Numbered from the stretch's first letter, positions 35,781-45,526 are shown. The stretch: 64,000 nucleotides of DNA from RECM01 sp047921215 (GCA_047921215.1 JBLRWO010000018.1:1-64000); one strand, 5' to 3'. Made by a program: numbers and translations. Notes: generated from the sequence alone by a model not told the origin.

Positions 35781-36758
35781 TCAAAGTTTCCGTGTATAGG
35801 TGAGGCCTGCCTTCATGCCGGTATCAGGCTGGTAGTCGACCCACGGGTTGATGCGGTTAATCTGTTCAAACCCTCCCCGCGGAGGCCGGTTTCCATCCCA
35901 GATATTATATGCATACACCAGCACCACGGCACTAGCCACCAGGTTACGGACCATGGCATTCCTGTTGACCACAGATGCGGCATCATCCATTTTTTCGCCA
36001 AGTTCAAACGCCGTGTTATCGCTACCGGCCATCCGATACCTTTCGCGGATCTCCCGGAATTCGGTCCGCGAATCCAGATACTGCTGGTTCAGGAGGTAGG
36101 ATCCGGCAATACCGGCGATAAACGCCAGCTGAAATGACATCCCTTTCAAAGGCTGGTGCTTTTGGAACTGGGCAGCGCCGGGCAAAAGGGAGAGGGCCAT
36201 AATTGTTTTTCTGTCGGAGTTAACCGTTTTCGGCAGATAGGTAAGCCTGTCGTTTCTCAGTTTCAGGTTCACACTGCGCGACAAACCGTTCGGGTTGACC
36301 AGTTTTACCCGGTAATGTCCCGCCGGTTTTGCCGACCGGTACATCCCCGTTCCTGCGTATTCTCCATCGATCAGTATCCTGGTATGAGGAGCGGTGTGTA
36401 TCACCACATTATCGCCGGTCTTCAGCACCATGTACCGGGAGCGTTTGGGGCGATTTTCATGTTCGAGCCACAGATTGTAGGTCTGCACAAGGCCCTGTGA
36501 CCTGATGAAGTTAAAAGCTGTCTCCTTGCGGTCACGGGCAATAATGGTTACCCGGGGTACTCGTTCGGTAAATTCCAGTGTGTCGCCCGAAGCAATATAG
36601 TAATAACGGTCGTTCATCCCGACGAAAAAGGAATCGGCATTGGCATGAATGATCAGCTGATACACCACGGTGTCGGGTTGACTGATGTCTGTTGCATATA
36701 CGACCCCGGGAAGCAACACCATGAGTACTAACAGCAAAGAGCGGCCACGTAAGAACAT
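35781..36758 (-). CDS. exported PEGA/DUF5683-like protein (first copy)
   Basis: A 325-residue exported protein with signal peptide (LLLVLMVLLPGVVYA), LIIHANADSFFVGMNDRYYY, IASGDTLEF, a PEGA-like segment (TRILIDGEYAGTGMYRSAKP), LSLLPGAAQFQKHQPLKGMS, and two hydrophobic helices (FQLAFIAGIAGSYLL; VASAVVLVYAYNIWDG). It is the first gene of the four-gene cluster. The ATG at 36758 is used; the preceding codon is TTG. Function unknown. Confidence 0.78.
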   Translation of the reverse strand: MFLRGRSLLLVLMVLLPGVVYATDISQPDTVVYQLIIHANADSFFVGMNDRYYYIASGDTLEFTERVPRVTIIARDRKETAFNFIRSQGLVQTYNLWLEHENRPKRSRYMVLKTGDNVVIHTAPHTRILIDGEYAGTGMYRSAKPAGHYRVKLVNPNGLSRSVNLKLRNDRLTYLPKTVNSDRKTIMALSLLPGAAQFQKHQPLKGMSFQLAFIAGIAGSYLLNQQYLDSRTEFREIRERYRMAGSDNTAFELGEKMDDAASVVNRNAMVRNLVASAVVLVYAYNIWDGNRPPRGGFEQINRINPWVDYQPDTGMKAGLTYTRKL

Positions 36759-37054
36759 CAATATTTCATATCAGGTACGCTGATGACATCAATCAAACTA
36801 TACTTTAACTGATCGGTATAAATATAGTGATTGATTTGTCAAATTCTTTGCAGATGATTTCTTATTTGCTTACGTATAACAAAAGAATTCACTGCTGCAG
36901 TCTGATCAGTCGGACAGGAACCGGATGCGGACCAAAGAACTTCCATTCACCCGGTAACGGTACACTTCGTAACAATCTGTAAACAATATCTTAACACAGG
37001 GATAACATTGGGTAGCTAATATGGTTGACCAACATTATCAACCAAACCAACCTT
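36759..37054. other. divergent promoter region
   Basis: AT-rich spacer between the envelope cluster (minus) and a TonB receptor (plus). It should hold both promoters. No exact TAnnTTTG box, operator or terminator is seen. Confidence 0.4.
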
Positions 37055-39823
37055 ATGAAATTCCTTTACATAGCAATCGCATTTTTATCTATGACGATCA
37101 TCCCTGAACTGGCAACCGCCCAGAGCGGTACCTTGCAGGGACGCATTTCTGACGATAACGGACTGCCGATGCCGGGAGCGTCTGTCTTTCTGGCCGAAAG
37201 GCCCTCATCGGGTACCAGCACCGATGTGAACGGCCGCTTCACCCTGGTCGGCATCCCTCCGGGATCATACACCGTGCAGGTCACCTATATCGGGTACTCA
37301 ACCCTGCGGATCCCGGTAACCATTCAGGCCGGGACCAACGAGCCGGTAGAGGCGGAGCTGGTTGAATCGGCCGTGGTAGGCGATGATGTGGTACTGATCG
37401 GGGATGCCCTGAGAGGCCAGGCCCGGGCGCTGAACCAGCAGCGCAACAATATGAACATCACCAACGTGGTTTCAGCCGATCAGGTAGGCCGTTTTCCCGA
37501 TGAGAATGTTGGTGATGCCCTAAAGCGGATTCCCGGTATCACGATGCAGGGCGACCAGGGCGAAGCCCGCGACATCATCATCCGCGGGATGGCCCCGCAG
37601 CTCAATTCGGTGATGCTGAACGGCGAGCGCATCCCCTCGGCCGAGGGCGACAACCGCCGGGTGCAGCTCGACCTGATCCCCTCCGACATGATCCAGTCGA
37701 TCGAGGTTCACAAGGCTGTGCTGCCCGATATGGATGCCGATGCTATTGGTGGCTCGGTGAACCTGGTAACACGGTCGGCCCCTCGCGAGATGCGGATTTC
37801 GGCGACTGCCGGAAGCGGAATGAATCTGCTGTCGAACAAACCGATCTGGAATGGATCTCTCGTTGCCGCCAACCGGTTCCTGAACGACCGGCTCGGTGCC
37901 GTTTTCTCGGCCTCCTACCACAACCACGATTTCGGCTCCGACAACATTGAAGCGGAATGGGTACGCCTCGATAACGGCGATGTGGTGATGGGCGAGTTCG
38001 ACATCCGCAAGTACCTGGTTCGCCGCGAACGCAAAAGCACCTCGCTCGGGCTCGACTACCGTTTCAACGCCGAAAATTCCATCTACCTGACCGGGATGTA
38101 CAACTGGAGGGACGACTGGGAAAACCGGTACCGCATGCGCGTGAGTCAGATCGAGCGTGCGTTCGACCGCAATCAGGCCGTGGCCACCGGAAACGGCACC
38201 TTTGCCCTGCCGGCCCGGGTTCAATACCAGACAAAAGGCGGCATTGATAATGACAGGGTGAAAATGCGCCGCCTCGAAGACCAGCGGAACCTGAACCTGA
38301 CCCTGGGAGGCGATCACCTGATCAGCAACCTGAAGATCAACTGGTCGGCCACCTATGCACGCGCTTCAGAAGATCGCCCGAACGAACGCTATATCAGTTA
38401 CCGGTCAGGCGGCAGGGATGCTGTAATGGATATATCCAACACCCGGAAGCCCATCATCGGGCTGGCCAATCCGGATGAGAATTTCTCGATCGGTTTCCAT
38501 GAACTTTCAGAAGAAAATCGTAAAACCTTTGACCGCGACTTTAATTCCCGTATCGACTTCCTGCTTCCCTACAGCAGCGACGGTTTCCTGAAATTCGGGG
38601 CCCGGCTTCGGATCAAACAAAAAGAGCGCGACAACAACTTCTTTTTCTATGAGCCTCTGAACGAAGATCCATTTGCCACACTGGGCCTGGTGCCCAATTC
38701 CGACCAGTCGGATTCCGGGTTCCTGAATGGCAGCAGGTATCAGATCGGATACTTCACAACCCCGCGTTATCTCGGGGGCCTCGACCTGAGAAACCCTCAG
38801 CTTTTCGAGCAGGTGGATGGTATTGAAGAATACATATCTGGCAACTACACGGCCGATGAACAAATTTATGCCGGTTATCTGATGGGCGACCACCAGCTCA
38901 CCAGCCGCCTGTCGATGATTGCAGGTCTGCGCCTTGAGTACACATCCCTCGACTACCTGGGCTATGTGTTCGACATCGACGAGGAGACCTTTTCAAGCAC
39001 CACCGGCAACAACAGCTACCTGAACGTACTGCCGGGCCTGCACCTTCGCTACGCGCTGAGCGATTACTCCATCATCCGTTTTGCCTGGACCAACACCCTC
39101 GCCAGGCCAAACTACTATGACCTGGTACCATACGCGGAATTCATACGGGAGGATGATGAACTTGCCCGGGGCAATCCCGACCTGAAGCCGACCAGGGCCA
39201 TGAACTTCGACCTGATGGCCGAGCACTACTTCAGCAATGTGGGCATCCTCTCTGCCGGGGTGTTCTACAAGGATGTGAACGACTTCATCTATGCCCGCAC
39301 CCAGCGGAATTACACCGATCCCGTATTCGGTCCCGGTCTCGATTTCGCCACCATTGCCAATGGCGGTACGGCTGATGTGTACGGATTCGAGGTTGCCGTG
39401 CAACGCCAGATCTGGCGCGGCCTGGGCATTTACCTGAACTATACCCGCACAGAATCGTCAACAACGGGCATCGAAGGCCGCGATGACGACATAGCGCTGC
39501 CGGGCACGGCAAAAAACATGTTCAACGGCTCCCTCTCCTACGAAACAAGCCGGCTTTCGCTGAGGGCCTCGCTGAACTACGCGAGCGATTACATCGACGA
39601 GCTCGGGGATGATGCCTTTGAAGACCGTTTCTACGACAAGCAGACCTTTGTTGACCTGAACGGCTCCTACACGATAACACCTAAAATCCGGATTTTCGGA
39701 GAGGTCAAAAACCTCACGAACCAGCCGCTCCGGTACTATCAGGGTGTGGCATCGCGTATGATGCAGGAGGAATTCTACAATGTCCGCTTTAACTTTGGCC
39801 TGAAAGTGGATCTTTTCAACTGA
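37055..39823 (+). CDS. TonB-dependent receptor (possible phosphorylated-compound uptake)
   Basis: A complete receptor of 922 residues: signal peptide (KFLYIAIAFLSMTIIPELATA), carboxypeptidase-like domain (about 25-105, GLPMPGASVFLAE, GSYTVQVTYIGYS), plug (about 135-245, VGDALKRIPGITMQGDQGE, MLNGERIPSAEGDNRRV, LPDMDADAIGGSVNLVTRSA) and beta-barrel. ATG at 37055 is chosen over the TTG at 37025 because it gives a normal signal peptide. It is followed by a hairpin terminator inside the next gene, then a pyrophosphatase and a convergent phytase. Phytases are known next to TonB receptors in several Gram-negatives, so a phosphate-ester substrate is a reasonable inference but not shown. Confidence 0.93.
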   Translation: MKFLYIAIAFLSMTIIPELATAQSGTLQGRISDDNGLPMPGASVFLAERPSSGTSTDVNGRFTLVGIPPGSYTVQVTYIGYSTLRIPVTIQAGTNEPVEAELVESAVVGDDVVLIGDALRGQARALNQQRNNMNITNVVSADQVGRFPDENVGDALKRIPGITMQGDQGEARDIIIRGMAPQLNSVMLNGERIPSAEGDNRRVQLDLIPSDMIQSIEVHKAVLPDMDADAIGGSVNLVTRSAPREMRISATAGSGMNLLSNKPIWNGSLVAANRFLNDRLGAVFSASYHNHDFGSDNIEAEWVRLDNGDVVMGEFDIRKYLVRRERKSTSLGLDYRFNAENSIYLTGMYNWRDDWENRYRMRVSQIERAFDRNQAVATGNGTFALPARVQYQTKGGIDNDRVKMRRLEDQRNLNLTLGGDHLISNLKINWSATYARASEDRPNERYISYRSGGRDAVMDISNTRKPIIGLANPDENFSIGFHELSEENRKTFDRDFNSRIDFLLPYSSDGFLKFGARLRIKQKERDNNFFFYEPLNEDPFATLGLVPNSDQSDSGFLNGSRYQIGYFTTPRYLGGLDLRNPQLFEQVDGIEEYISGNYTADEQIYAGYLMGDHQLTSRLSMIAGLRLEYTSLDYLGYVFDIDEETFSSTTGNNSYLNVLPGLHLRYALSDYSIIRFAWTNTLARPNYYDLVPYAEFIREDDELARGNPDLKPTRAMNFDLMAEHYFSNVGILSAGVFYKDVNDFIYARTQRNYTDPVFGPGLDFATIANGGTADVYGFEVAVQRQIWRGLGIYLNYTRTESSTTGIEGRDDDIALPGTAKNMFNGSLSYETSRLSLRASLNYASDYIDELGDDAFEDRFYDKQTFVDLNGSYTITPKIRIFGEVKNLTNQPLRYYQGVASRMMQEEFYNVRFNFGLKVDLFN

Positions 39824-39879
39824 TCGTACCAGCAGACTATCAGTACATCAACATATCAGCAGTACCTCAACACGACCTG

Positions 39880-40683
39880 ATGAATCTGAATGTAATTGCT
39901 GATCAGACCAATAGTAACTGCAATCTGAAGTCCCGCTCCCCCGTAACCCTGGGGGCGGGACTTTTTTTGGCCTTATACCTGTTCAGCCTGGTTTCCTCTC
40001 CTGCCACCCCCTTTACATTGAATCAGGCCAGTGGTTTACCGGACGCGACAACGGCCAGCACCGTCGAACCCCGCTCACCGGGCACCACCGGCACTGCAGT
40101 GACGGGAGCCCTGCAGGCTTCGGGTTTCGTGCGCGGCCATTTCCCAAACCCTGCCCCGGCAAGGGCATCCGCAGCGGCCGATTCAATGCTGATGCGTGTG
40201 GTGGTAGAAATCCCGGCCGGCGAGCACCGGAAAATCGAGTTCAACAAGGAGACGGAGCTGTTTGAGGTCGACCGCATCATCCGCTACCTGCCGTACCCGG
40301 TCAACTACGGGTTCATCCCCGGTACGTATTCCGATCCGGAAACAGGGGGCGATGGCGACCCGATGGATGTAATGATCCTTTCGCGGCAGCTGAACACCGG
40401 ACACGAGATCACGGTAATTCCCGTAGCCACACTGCGGCTGACCGACCGGGGCGAGCAGGACGACAAGGTGCTGGCCGTACCGGCCGATGTGGCCCTGCAG
40501 AGTATCCACTGTACCACCTGGCAGTGCATCCTGGAGGATTTTCCTTTGATCCCGGAGCTGCTCGAGACCTGGTTCACATCCTACAAGGGGGCGGGTGTAA
40601 CAACCTCCGAAGGCTGGGCCGGAACAGAAGTTACCCTGACCCTGATCCGGGAAGCGGAAGCAGGTGCATACCAGGAGCAGTGA
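39880..40683 (+). CDS. ppa: family I inorganic pyrophosphatase with an N-terminal export-like extension
   Basis: Hydrolyses pyrophosphate to phosphate. The catalytic domain (about residues 105-260) carries VVVEIPAGEHRKIEF, YLPYPVNYGFIPGTY, GDGDPMDVMIL, the GEQDDKVLAVP acidic cluster, WFTSYKG and EGWAG, matching the E. coli enzyme in order. About 100 residues precede it: KSRSPVTLGAGLFLALYLFS looks like a signal peptide and is followed by a Thr/Pro/Ala-rich linker. That would make the enzyme periplasmic. A complication is that a terminator hairpin with a T-run lies within this 5' coding stretch. If translation began at MLMRVVVEI the enzyme would be cytoplasmic. Confidence 0.88.
   Translation: MNLNVIADQTNSNCNLKSRSPVTLGAGLFLALYLFSLVSSPATPFTLNQASGLPDATTASTVEPRSPGTTGTAVTGALQASGFVRGHFPNPAPARASAAADSMLMRVVVEIPAGEHRKIEFNKETELFEVDRIIRYLPYPVNYGFIPGTYSDPETGGDGDPMDVMILSRQLNTGHEITVIPVATLRLTDRGEQDDKVLAVPADVALQSIHCTTWQCILEDFPLIPELLETWFTSYKGAGVTTSEGWAGTEVTLTLIREAEAGAYQEQ
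39929..39968 (+). terminator. intrinsic terminator hairpin inside the pyrophosphatase 5' end
   Basis: AGTCCCGC plus CCCC pairs with GGGG plus GCGGGACT around the loop GTAACCCT, followed by seven T. It has all marks of a rho-independent terminator for the TonB receptor ending at 39823, yet lies 50 bases into the next open reading frame. Confidence 0.8.
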
Positions 40684-40833
40684 TCTTACACATCAGCAGC
40701 TGAAACAAAATCCTCCGTGAAAGTGGTGCTGTAAGCAGCAAACCATAGCAACCGCAGCAACGTCAGAAGCCTCTGCAGCCTAAGTCACCACGGTACTAAC
40801 GACCGTCTGAGCTCGCCAAGAACTAACTGCCGT

Positions 40834-41928
40834 TCAATCGTTACCAACGATCTCCGCGGCGCTGTAAAAATGGAAGGTTTTGTCGTCGGACATAGCCACA
40901 AACAACCCTCGCGGAAACCGGTCGTTCAGCGGTATATGGGTAATTTCATTGCCGTCGCTCTCCAGTGCCTCCACATGAACCGTTTTCACGAATTCATTGT
41001 TGCCTTCCCTGCGGTAGAGCTGAAACCGCTGCCCCTGCTGATCGGATACGATCACATACCCCGTGCCGGGCGCATCCGGGTTTTTATAGATGGATATCCC
41101 CTCATGGTCGCGTACAAACCGTTCCCTTCCGAACAGGTTCAGCTCACCGGTTGAGCTGTCGGGATGGGCGTAATATTTCCGGACACCGAACATTTCGTCG
41201 GAGTAGTAGATGTAGCCTGCCTCGTTATCAACAGCGATGGCCTCGATCTCTTTCAGGCCACTGTAATTGCCCAGTTTCCGCACCGGACTACCGGTGACGT
41301 AGCCCTCGCCGGAGTCTGAAAGCTCATACTGCCAGAGGTAGGTACCATCGGCCGGGCCGTCTTTTCTGCCGACAACCGCGTAAATGCGACCCGATTGCGG
41401 ATCGGTGTACAAACCAATACCCATCGGGTCTCTCATCTCCTCTCCCTCAAAAACCGGGATACCACCGTTGTCGACCGGAGCCATGTCGGGCAGTGAAAAG
41501 ATGCGGATAGCGTTCTCCCGCCTGACGGTAACCACAGCAATATCGATCGTTTCAGATCCCAGCGTGAAGCCATAGGCCACATCCACATTATTGGGCCGGT
41601 CCAGGCCCACAACCGACCGTTCGTGATCAATTTGGCCATCGAGTGTATATACATACAGGCCTCCCTGATCGGTATCGCCGCCCTTGTCGGTGCCCAGGAC
41701 CAGGCTTTGCGACGGGTCTTCGGGATGTATCCAGATAGCCGGGTCATCGGTATCGTAGGGAGCCGGTTCGGTGATAAACACCGGTTGTACACGGACGGTC
41801 TCTGAAGAACCTGCGGGTTCATTCAGGCCCTGATCCGCTGTGGCCTCTGACTGGTTTCTGCCGGTATCCGGCTGACAGGCTGCTATGACGGCGGCAATGG
41901 CAATGTATCGGAAAAAGTTCATCTGCAT
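40834..41928 (-). CDS. beta-propeller phytase (3-phytase-like) lipoprotein
   Basis: Releases phosphate from phytate in a calcium-dependent six-bladed propeller. Family hallmarks are visible: YDTDDPAIWIHPEDPSQSLV, GGLYVYTLDGQ, RPNNVDVAYGF, GIGLYTDPQSG, EIEAIAVDNEAGYIYYSDE, RDHEGISIYK and ISDQQGQRFQLYRRE-like text. The signal peptide NFFRYIAIAAVIAAC ends in a lipobox Cys, so it is exported and lipid-anchored. Starts at 41928 or 41922 (two nearby ATG) are favoured over 41991, which would add a non-signal leader. It is convergent with the pyrophosphatase, fitting a phosphorus-scavenging neighbourhood. Confidence 0.9.
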   Translation of the reverse strand: MQMNFFRYIAIAAVIAACQPDTGRNQSEATADQGLNEPAGSSETVRVQPVFITEPAPYDTDDPAIWIHPEDPSQSLVLGTDKGGDTDQGGLYVYTLDGQIDHERSVVGLDRPNNVDVAYGFTLGSETIDIAVVTVRRENAIRIFSLPDMAPVDNGGIPVFEGEEMRDPMGIGLYTDPQSGRIYAVVGRKDGPADGTYLWQYELSDSGEGYVTGSPVRKLGNYSGLKEIEAIAVDNEAGYIYYSDEMFGVRKYYAHPDSSTGELNLFGRERFVRDHEGISIYKNPDAPGTGYVIVSDQQGQRFQLYRREGNNEFVKTVHVEALESDGNEITHIPLNDRFPRGLFVAMSDDKTFHFYSAAEIVGND

Positions 41929-42140
41929 GTGGTAGTCAATATGCAAGTTAATGTGGAAGTACGTTACGTTCCGTATTAAATGGACAGGCAACCCTTCCCC
42001 CTATGACAGAGGTAATCGAATATCCGACGGATATACATTCCGGGTGCGCCGTATTATTTTTTAACAGCAGATGATAATGAAGTATGTCAACTTGAATGTT
42101 ACTGCAATATTAAGATTTCAGGCTTTTGCAGCACCATTAA

Positions 42141-42175
42141 AAAGGAAAAAGCCCCGGATCGGGGCTTTTTCCTTT
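42141..42175. terminator. bidirectional terminator
   Basis: AAAGGAAAAAGCCCCG, loop GAT, then its exact complement CGGGGCTTTTTCCTTT: a perfect 16-base stem flanked by A and T runs. It ends transcription of the Oar-like receptor (minus strand), whose stop is at 42232. Confidence 0.92.
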
Positions 42176-42231
42176 AATACCTGAACGGTTCCTGATAAAC
42201 TGCAGAACAGATCTGCTCAGAACATCACCGG

Positions 42232-45200
42232 TCAGTTAAACAGATACCGGACACCGAACTGCATCCGCCAGCGGGAGAGCGTTCCGGCTATGTCGAACGA
42301 ATCACGACCTTTTTCCACACCGGTGTAGGTAAACCGCGGGGTGGTACCGTCAGCTTCATAGCCAGCAAAGTTATAGAGCTCGTAGTTGTTGAAGTCGCCG
42401 GGTATGCTGTACTGCACGCCCCACTCCGAATTGATCAGGTTACCAATGTTCATGATATCGGCCGAAAGCTGCAGGCGATGCCGCTGACCGGCAAGTGTTA
42501 TACCCACATCCTGACGGATACCAAGATCGAAGATCGCCGTAAATGGTGCAAAAGCACCGTTTTTCTCGGCGTATTTGCCGCGACGGTCTTTCAGATAGCT
42601 GCTGTTCCCGATGTATCGGTTCAGGTTTTCCCACTGCTGGGCCGGGGAGATACCGGTACCGCCCTCAACCAGGTTGATCTGGCTGGCATCGGCGGGTACG
42701 AATACCAGGGTCCTGTTCCGGCTGGTACTGCCGCGCTCACGCTGTACGTTGTTGGCACCACCCAGCACGTAAGAGTACGGCTGACCCGACTGTGCATTCA
42801 TGAACAGGGAGATCGTGGTTGCGTTGTTCCGGTCGCGGGTCCAGTTGAAACGGTAGTTCAGCGCGGTGATCACACGGTGACCGGCGGCGAAGTCGGAACG
42901 TCCGTATGTGGGATTGTTACGGCCGTCGATGTTGACCTGCCCCCTCCATTGCGAAGAATTCTGTGAGGAGGTGTTTTCGGCAACGGATCTTGAATCACCC
43001 CATGAGTAGGCGACGGTGGCATCCAGGCCGAAATCGAACACTTTCGCGAAGGTAGCAGCCAGGTTGTAACCGTAGCCTTCTGATGTATTCTGTGCAAGGT
43101 AAACTGCATTGTACTGGCTCACGATACTGCTGTTCACATAAACCGGACGGGTATCCGGGGTGTTGGTCCAGCGGAAGTCGACCGTCGGGTTCGAGTTGAT
43201 ATTGGTGTAGTACAATGCGTTGATGGTTTTGGTATAGATCGCCTCAAGCGTTGTACGGATGCCATAGGGCAGCTCGAAATCGGTCGCAAGATTGGTCCTG
43301 AACACCTGCGGATATTTGAAATCTTTGGTAAACAGGCTGATGTCACCCTGTGGCAGCGAGATGTTCGGATGAACATATTGATTGTTGATATCAGGGCGGA
43401 AGTTAACCGTCTGACCGGCCAGGTTGTTTAGGTTCACATTACCCCTGGTTACACCGTTCTCATTGAACATGGCGCCTGGCCATACAAACGGGATCCGGCT
43501 GGTAAACACACCCGCACCACCGCGAACAACCATGTTCAGGTCATTCAGCATATTGTAGGAGAAACCGACACGTGGCGAGAACATGAGCTGTCCGTCGGGT
43601 GCCTTGCCGCCGCGGGTATTGTTGGCCGTATCATAGAACTGGGCCATGGCCGGCAGACCGGTTGAATTCAGGAAGCCGTCGTCGCGCGGATCGCTGGTTA
43701 TGATCGGCATGTCGAGGCGGAGCCCGAGGGTCACGATCAGCTGGCTGTTCACGTTCCACTCATCCTGTGCGTACAGGCCGATTTGCATGGCGTTGAAATC
43801 GGCGGCAGCCGCTGAACCCGGCCCTGTGATGTCGTCGACCAGTGAATAGCCGCGGACATACCCGCTCGGACGGGCATCATTCAGGAAATCATCCAGGCTG
43901 GCGTAGGTATACTGACCGAAGTTCTGCGGGATGAACAGGTTGTAGATGCTGTAGAACTCGTTGTGGGTACCGATCGTGATCGTATGATTGCCGCGGTAGA
44001 TCTGGAAATTATTGGTGATGGCAAAAATATCCTGGTCAAGTTGGTTAGCCGCCCTGAACGGCTCGCTACCGAAGCGGATCTGCCCGCCGGCATCGTTGAT
44101 GATCACGTACGGGAAGGGATCGCCCAGCCATCGGGCATTGTCGCGCACCCTCACATAACTCAGGATGAGATTATTGGAGTACCGGTTTCCGAAAACGGAG
44201 TTCAGCTCAAGGGCCGACGAATTCGTGGTACTCGGGAAATAGATACCGTTATTGTCGAAGTTAATCGTCCGGCTGCCGCCGGCAAAACGGTTGAACTGTT
44301 CGGCATCGGTGTACTGGTGACGAAGGGTGAGGCGGTGGTCCTGGTTGATGTTGAAGTCGATCTTACCAAAGAATTTTGTCCCCTCAAGCGCACCTTTTGT
44401 GTCGCCGAAGGATCCGGGGTCGTATCCGTAGTTATTGATCAGGTGGTTGCGGAGGTTGGTGAGGTCCTGGCTCGAGGCCCGGCCTGCCACCGATGTGTAT
44501 TCTACCGGATTGAAGGGCCGCGGGTTTTCATCATCCTGGATTTCGGCGTTCACAAAGAAGAACAGCTTGTCTTTGATGATGGGTCCGCCCAGCGAAATCC
44601 CGAACTGGCTCTGGGTAAAATCGGCCACCTGCTCGCGTTCGATATCGAACCGGTCGGCCTGCGTTTTGTTTGTTTTACCCACAAGGCTCTGGTTCTGGAT
44701 GTAGCGGTAAACCGAACCGGTATAGGTGTTGGTACCCGACCGGGTAACCGCGTTTATACCACCGCCTGCAAATCCGCCGAGGGTTACATCATACGGCGAC
44801 ACCACGACCTGAAGCTGATCGATGATATCGAGGGAAAACGGGGAAATTCCGGTCTGACCGCCGTTCGTACCCGTAGAAGACAGGCCGAACACGTCATTGT
44901 TTACCGCACCATCGATGTAAATAGCATTGAACCGGTTGTTCATGCCGGCAAACGTGATTCCGTTACCGTCAAACCCGCTCGACTGAGGGGTAAGGCGCAA
45001 AAAATCATTGATGTTACGGTCGATGGAGGGAAGGGTGGAAATATCGTCATTCGAGATCTGGGTGCTGGTACCCGAAGAGAGGCCCGCCGACCCTACGGTC
45101 GCGGTTACGAGCACTTCGCCCATCTCTGTCACAATCTCCGACAGTTCAAAGCTGAGACGCTCGGTTTCACCAAGGCGCAGAAACAGGTTATCGAGTTCGG

Positions 45201-45465
45201 TGGATCCAAAACCGGTAAAGGAGACGGTTATACGATAGGGACCGCCAACACGCATGTTGGGAATCCGGTAGACTCCGTTGATGTCGGTTGAGGCACCGTA
45301 TACGGTACCCGAGGGCTGGTGCACGGCCACCACATTGGCGCCGGGCAGCACTTCACCGGCGGTATCGGTAACCGATCCGGTCATGGACGATGTTGTTACA
45401 CCCTGCGCCATAAGCAGGCCGGGTAATAGTACCACACAAAGTAATAACAGTAGTTTTGTTTTCAT
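42232..45465 (-). CDS. Oar-like TonB-dependent receptor / outer-membrane protein
   Basis: A 1,077-residue outer-membrane protein with signal peptide (LLLLLCVVLLPGLLMAQ), carboxypeptidase-like domain (TDTAGEVLPGANVVAVHQPS), plug (DISTLPSIDRNINDFLRLTP, YIDGAVNNDVFGL, GGFAGGGINAVTRSGTNTYT) and a long barrel ending WRMQFGVRYLFN. The order and the VNNDVFG phrase match Oar-type proteins known in Bacteroidota and myxobacteria, some of which export or sort proteins rather than import nutrients. A promoter box lies upstream and a perfect terminator downstream, so it is monocistronic. Confidence 0.9.
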   Translation of the reverse strand: MKTKLLLLLCVVLLPGLLMAQGVTTSSMTGSVTDTAGEVLPGANVVAVHQPSGTVYGASTDINGVYRIPNMRVGGPYRITVSFTGFGSTELDNLFLRLGETERLSFELSEIVTEMGEVLVTATVGSAGLSSGTSTQISNDDISTLPSIDRNINDFLRLTPQSSGFDGNGITFAGMNNRFNAIYIDGAVNNDVFGLSSTGTNGGQTGISPFSLDIIDQLQVVVSPYDVTLGGFAGGGINAVTRSGTNTYTGSVYRYIQNQSLVGKTNKTQADRFDIEREQVADFTQSQFGISLGGPIIKDKLFFFVNAEIQDDENPRPFNPVEYTSVAGRASSQDLTNLRNHLINNYGYDPGSFGDTKGALEGTKFFGKIDFNINQDHRLTLRHQYTDAEQFNRFAGGSRTINFDNNGIYFPSTTNSSALELNSVFGNRYSNNLILSYVRVRDNARWLGDPFPYVIINDAGGQIRFGSEPFRAANQLDQDIFAITNNFQIYRGNHTITIGTHNEFYSIYNLFIPQNFGQYTYASLDDFLNDARPSGYVRGYSLVDDITGPGSAAAADFNAMQIGLYAQDEWNVNSQLIVTLGLRLDMPIITSDPRDDGFLNSTGLPAMAQFYDTANNTRGGKAPDGQLMFSPRVGFSYNMLNDLNMVVRGGAGVFTSRIPFVWPGAMFNENGVTRGNVNLNNLAGQTVNFRPDINNQYVHPNISLPQGDISLFTKDFKYPQVFRTNLATDFELPYGIRTTLEAIYTKTINALYYTNINSNPTVDFRWTNTPDTRPVYVNSSIVSQYNAVYLAQNTSEGYGYNLAATFAKVFDFGLDATVAYSWGDSRSVAENTSSQNSSQWRGQVNIDGRNNPTYGRSDFAAGHRVITALNYRFNWTRDRNNATTISLFMNAQSGQPYSYVLGGANNVQRERGSTSRNRTLVFVPADASQINLVEGGTGISPAQQWENLNRYIGNSSYLKDRRGKYAEKNGAFAPFTAIFDLGIRQDVGITLAGQRHRLQLSADIMNIGNLINSEWGVQYSIPGDFNNYELYNFAGYEADGTTPRFTYTGVEKGRDSFDIAGTLSRWRMQFGVRYLFN

Positions 45466-45518
45466 GAATTTTTAATTCGTTCCGGGTAGAATTAGGTTGG
45501 TTCTTTCTGTTTCGATTG

Positions 45519-45526
45519 CAAAGTTA
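45519..45526 (-). promoter_or_regulatory. candidate -7 promoter box for the Oar-like gene
   Basis: On the minus strand the sequence TAACTTTG matches the TAnnTTTG -7 box of the Bacteroidota primary sigma factor. It is preceded by T-rich DNA (TTTTAGT) at about the -33 distance and would give a leader of roughly 45 bases before the ATG at 45465. Confidence 0.5.

Noticed and set aside
43963..45291. Plus-strand open frame of 442 codons opposite the Oar-like receptor
   Set aside because: Antisense to the carboxypeptidase, plug and barrel regions; a codon-bias shadow.
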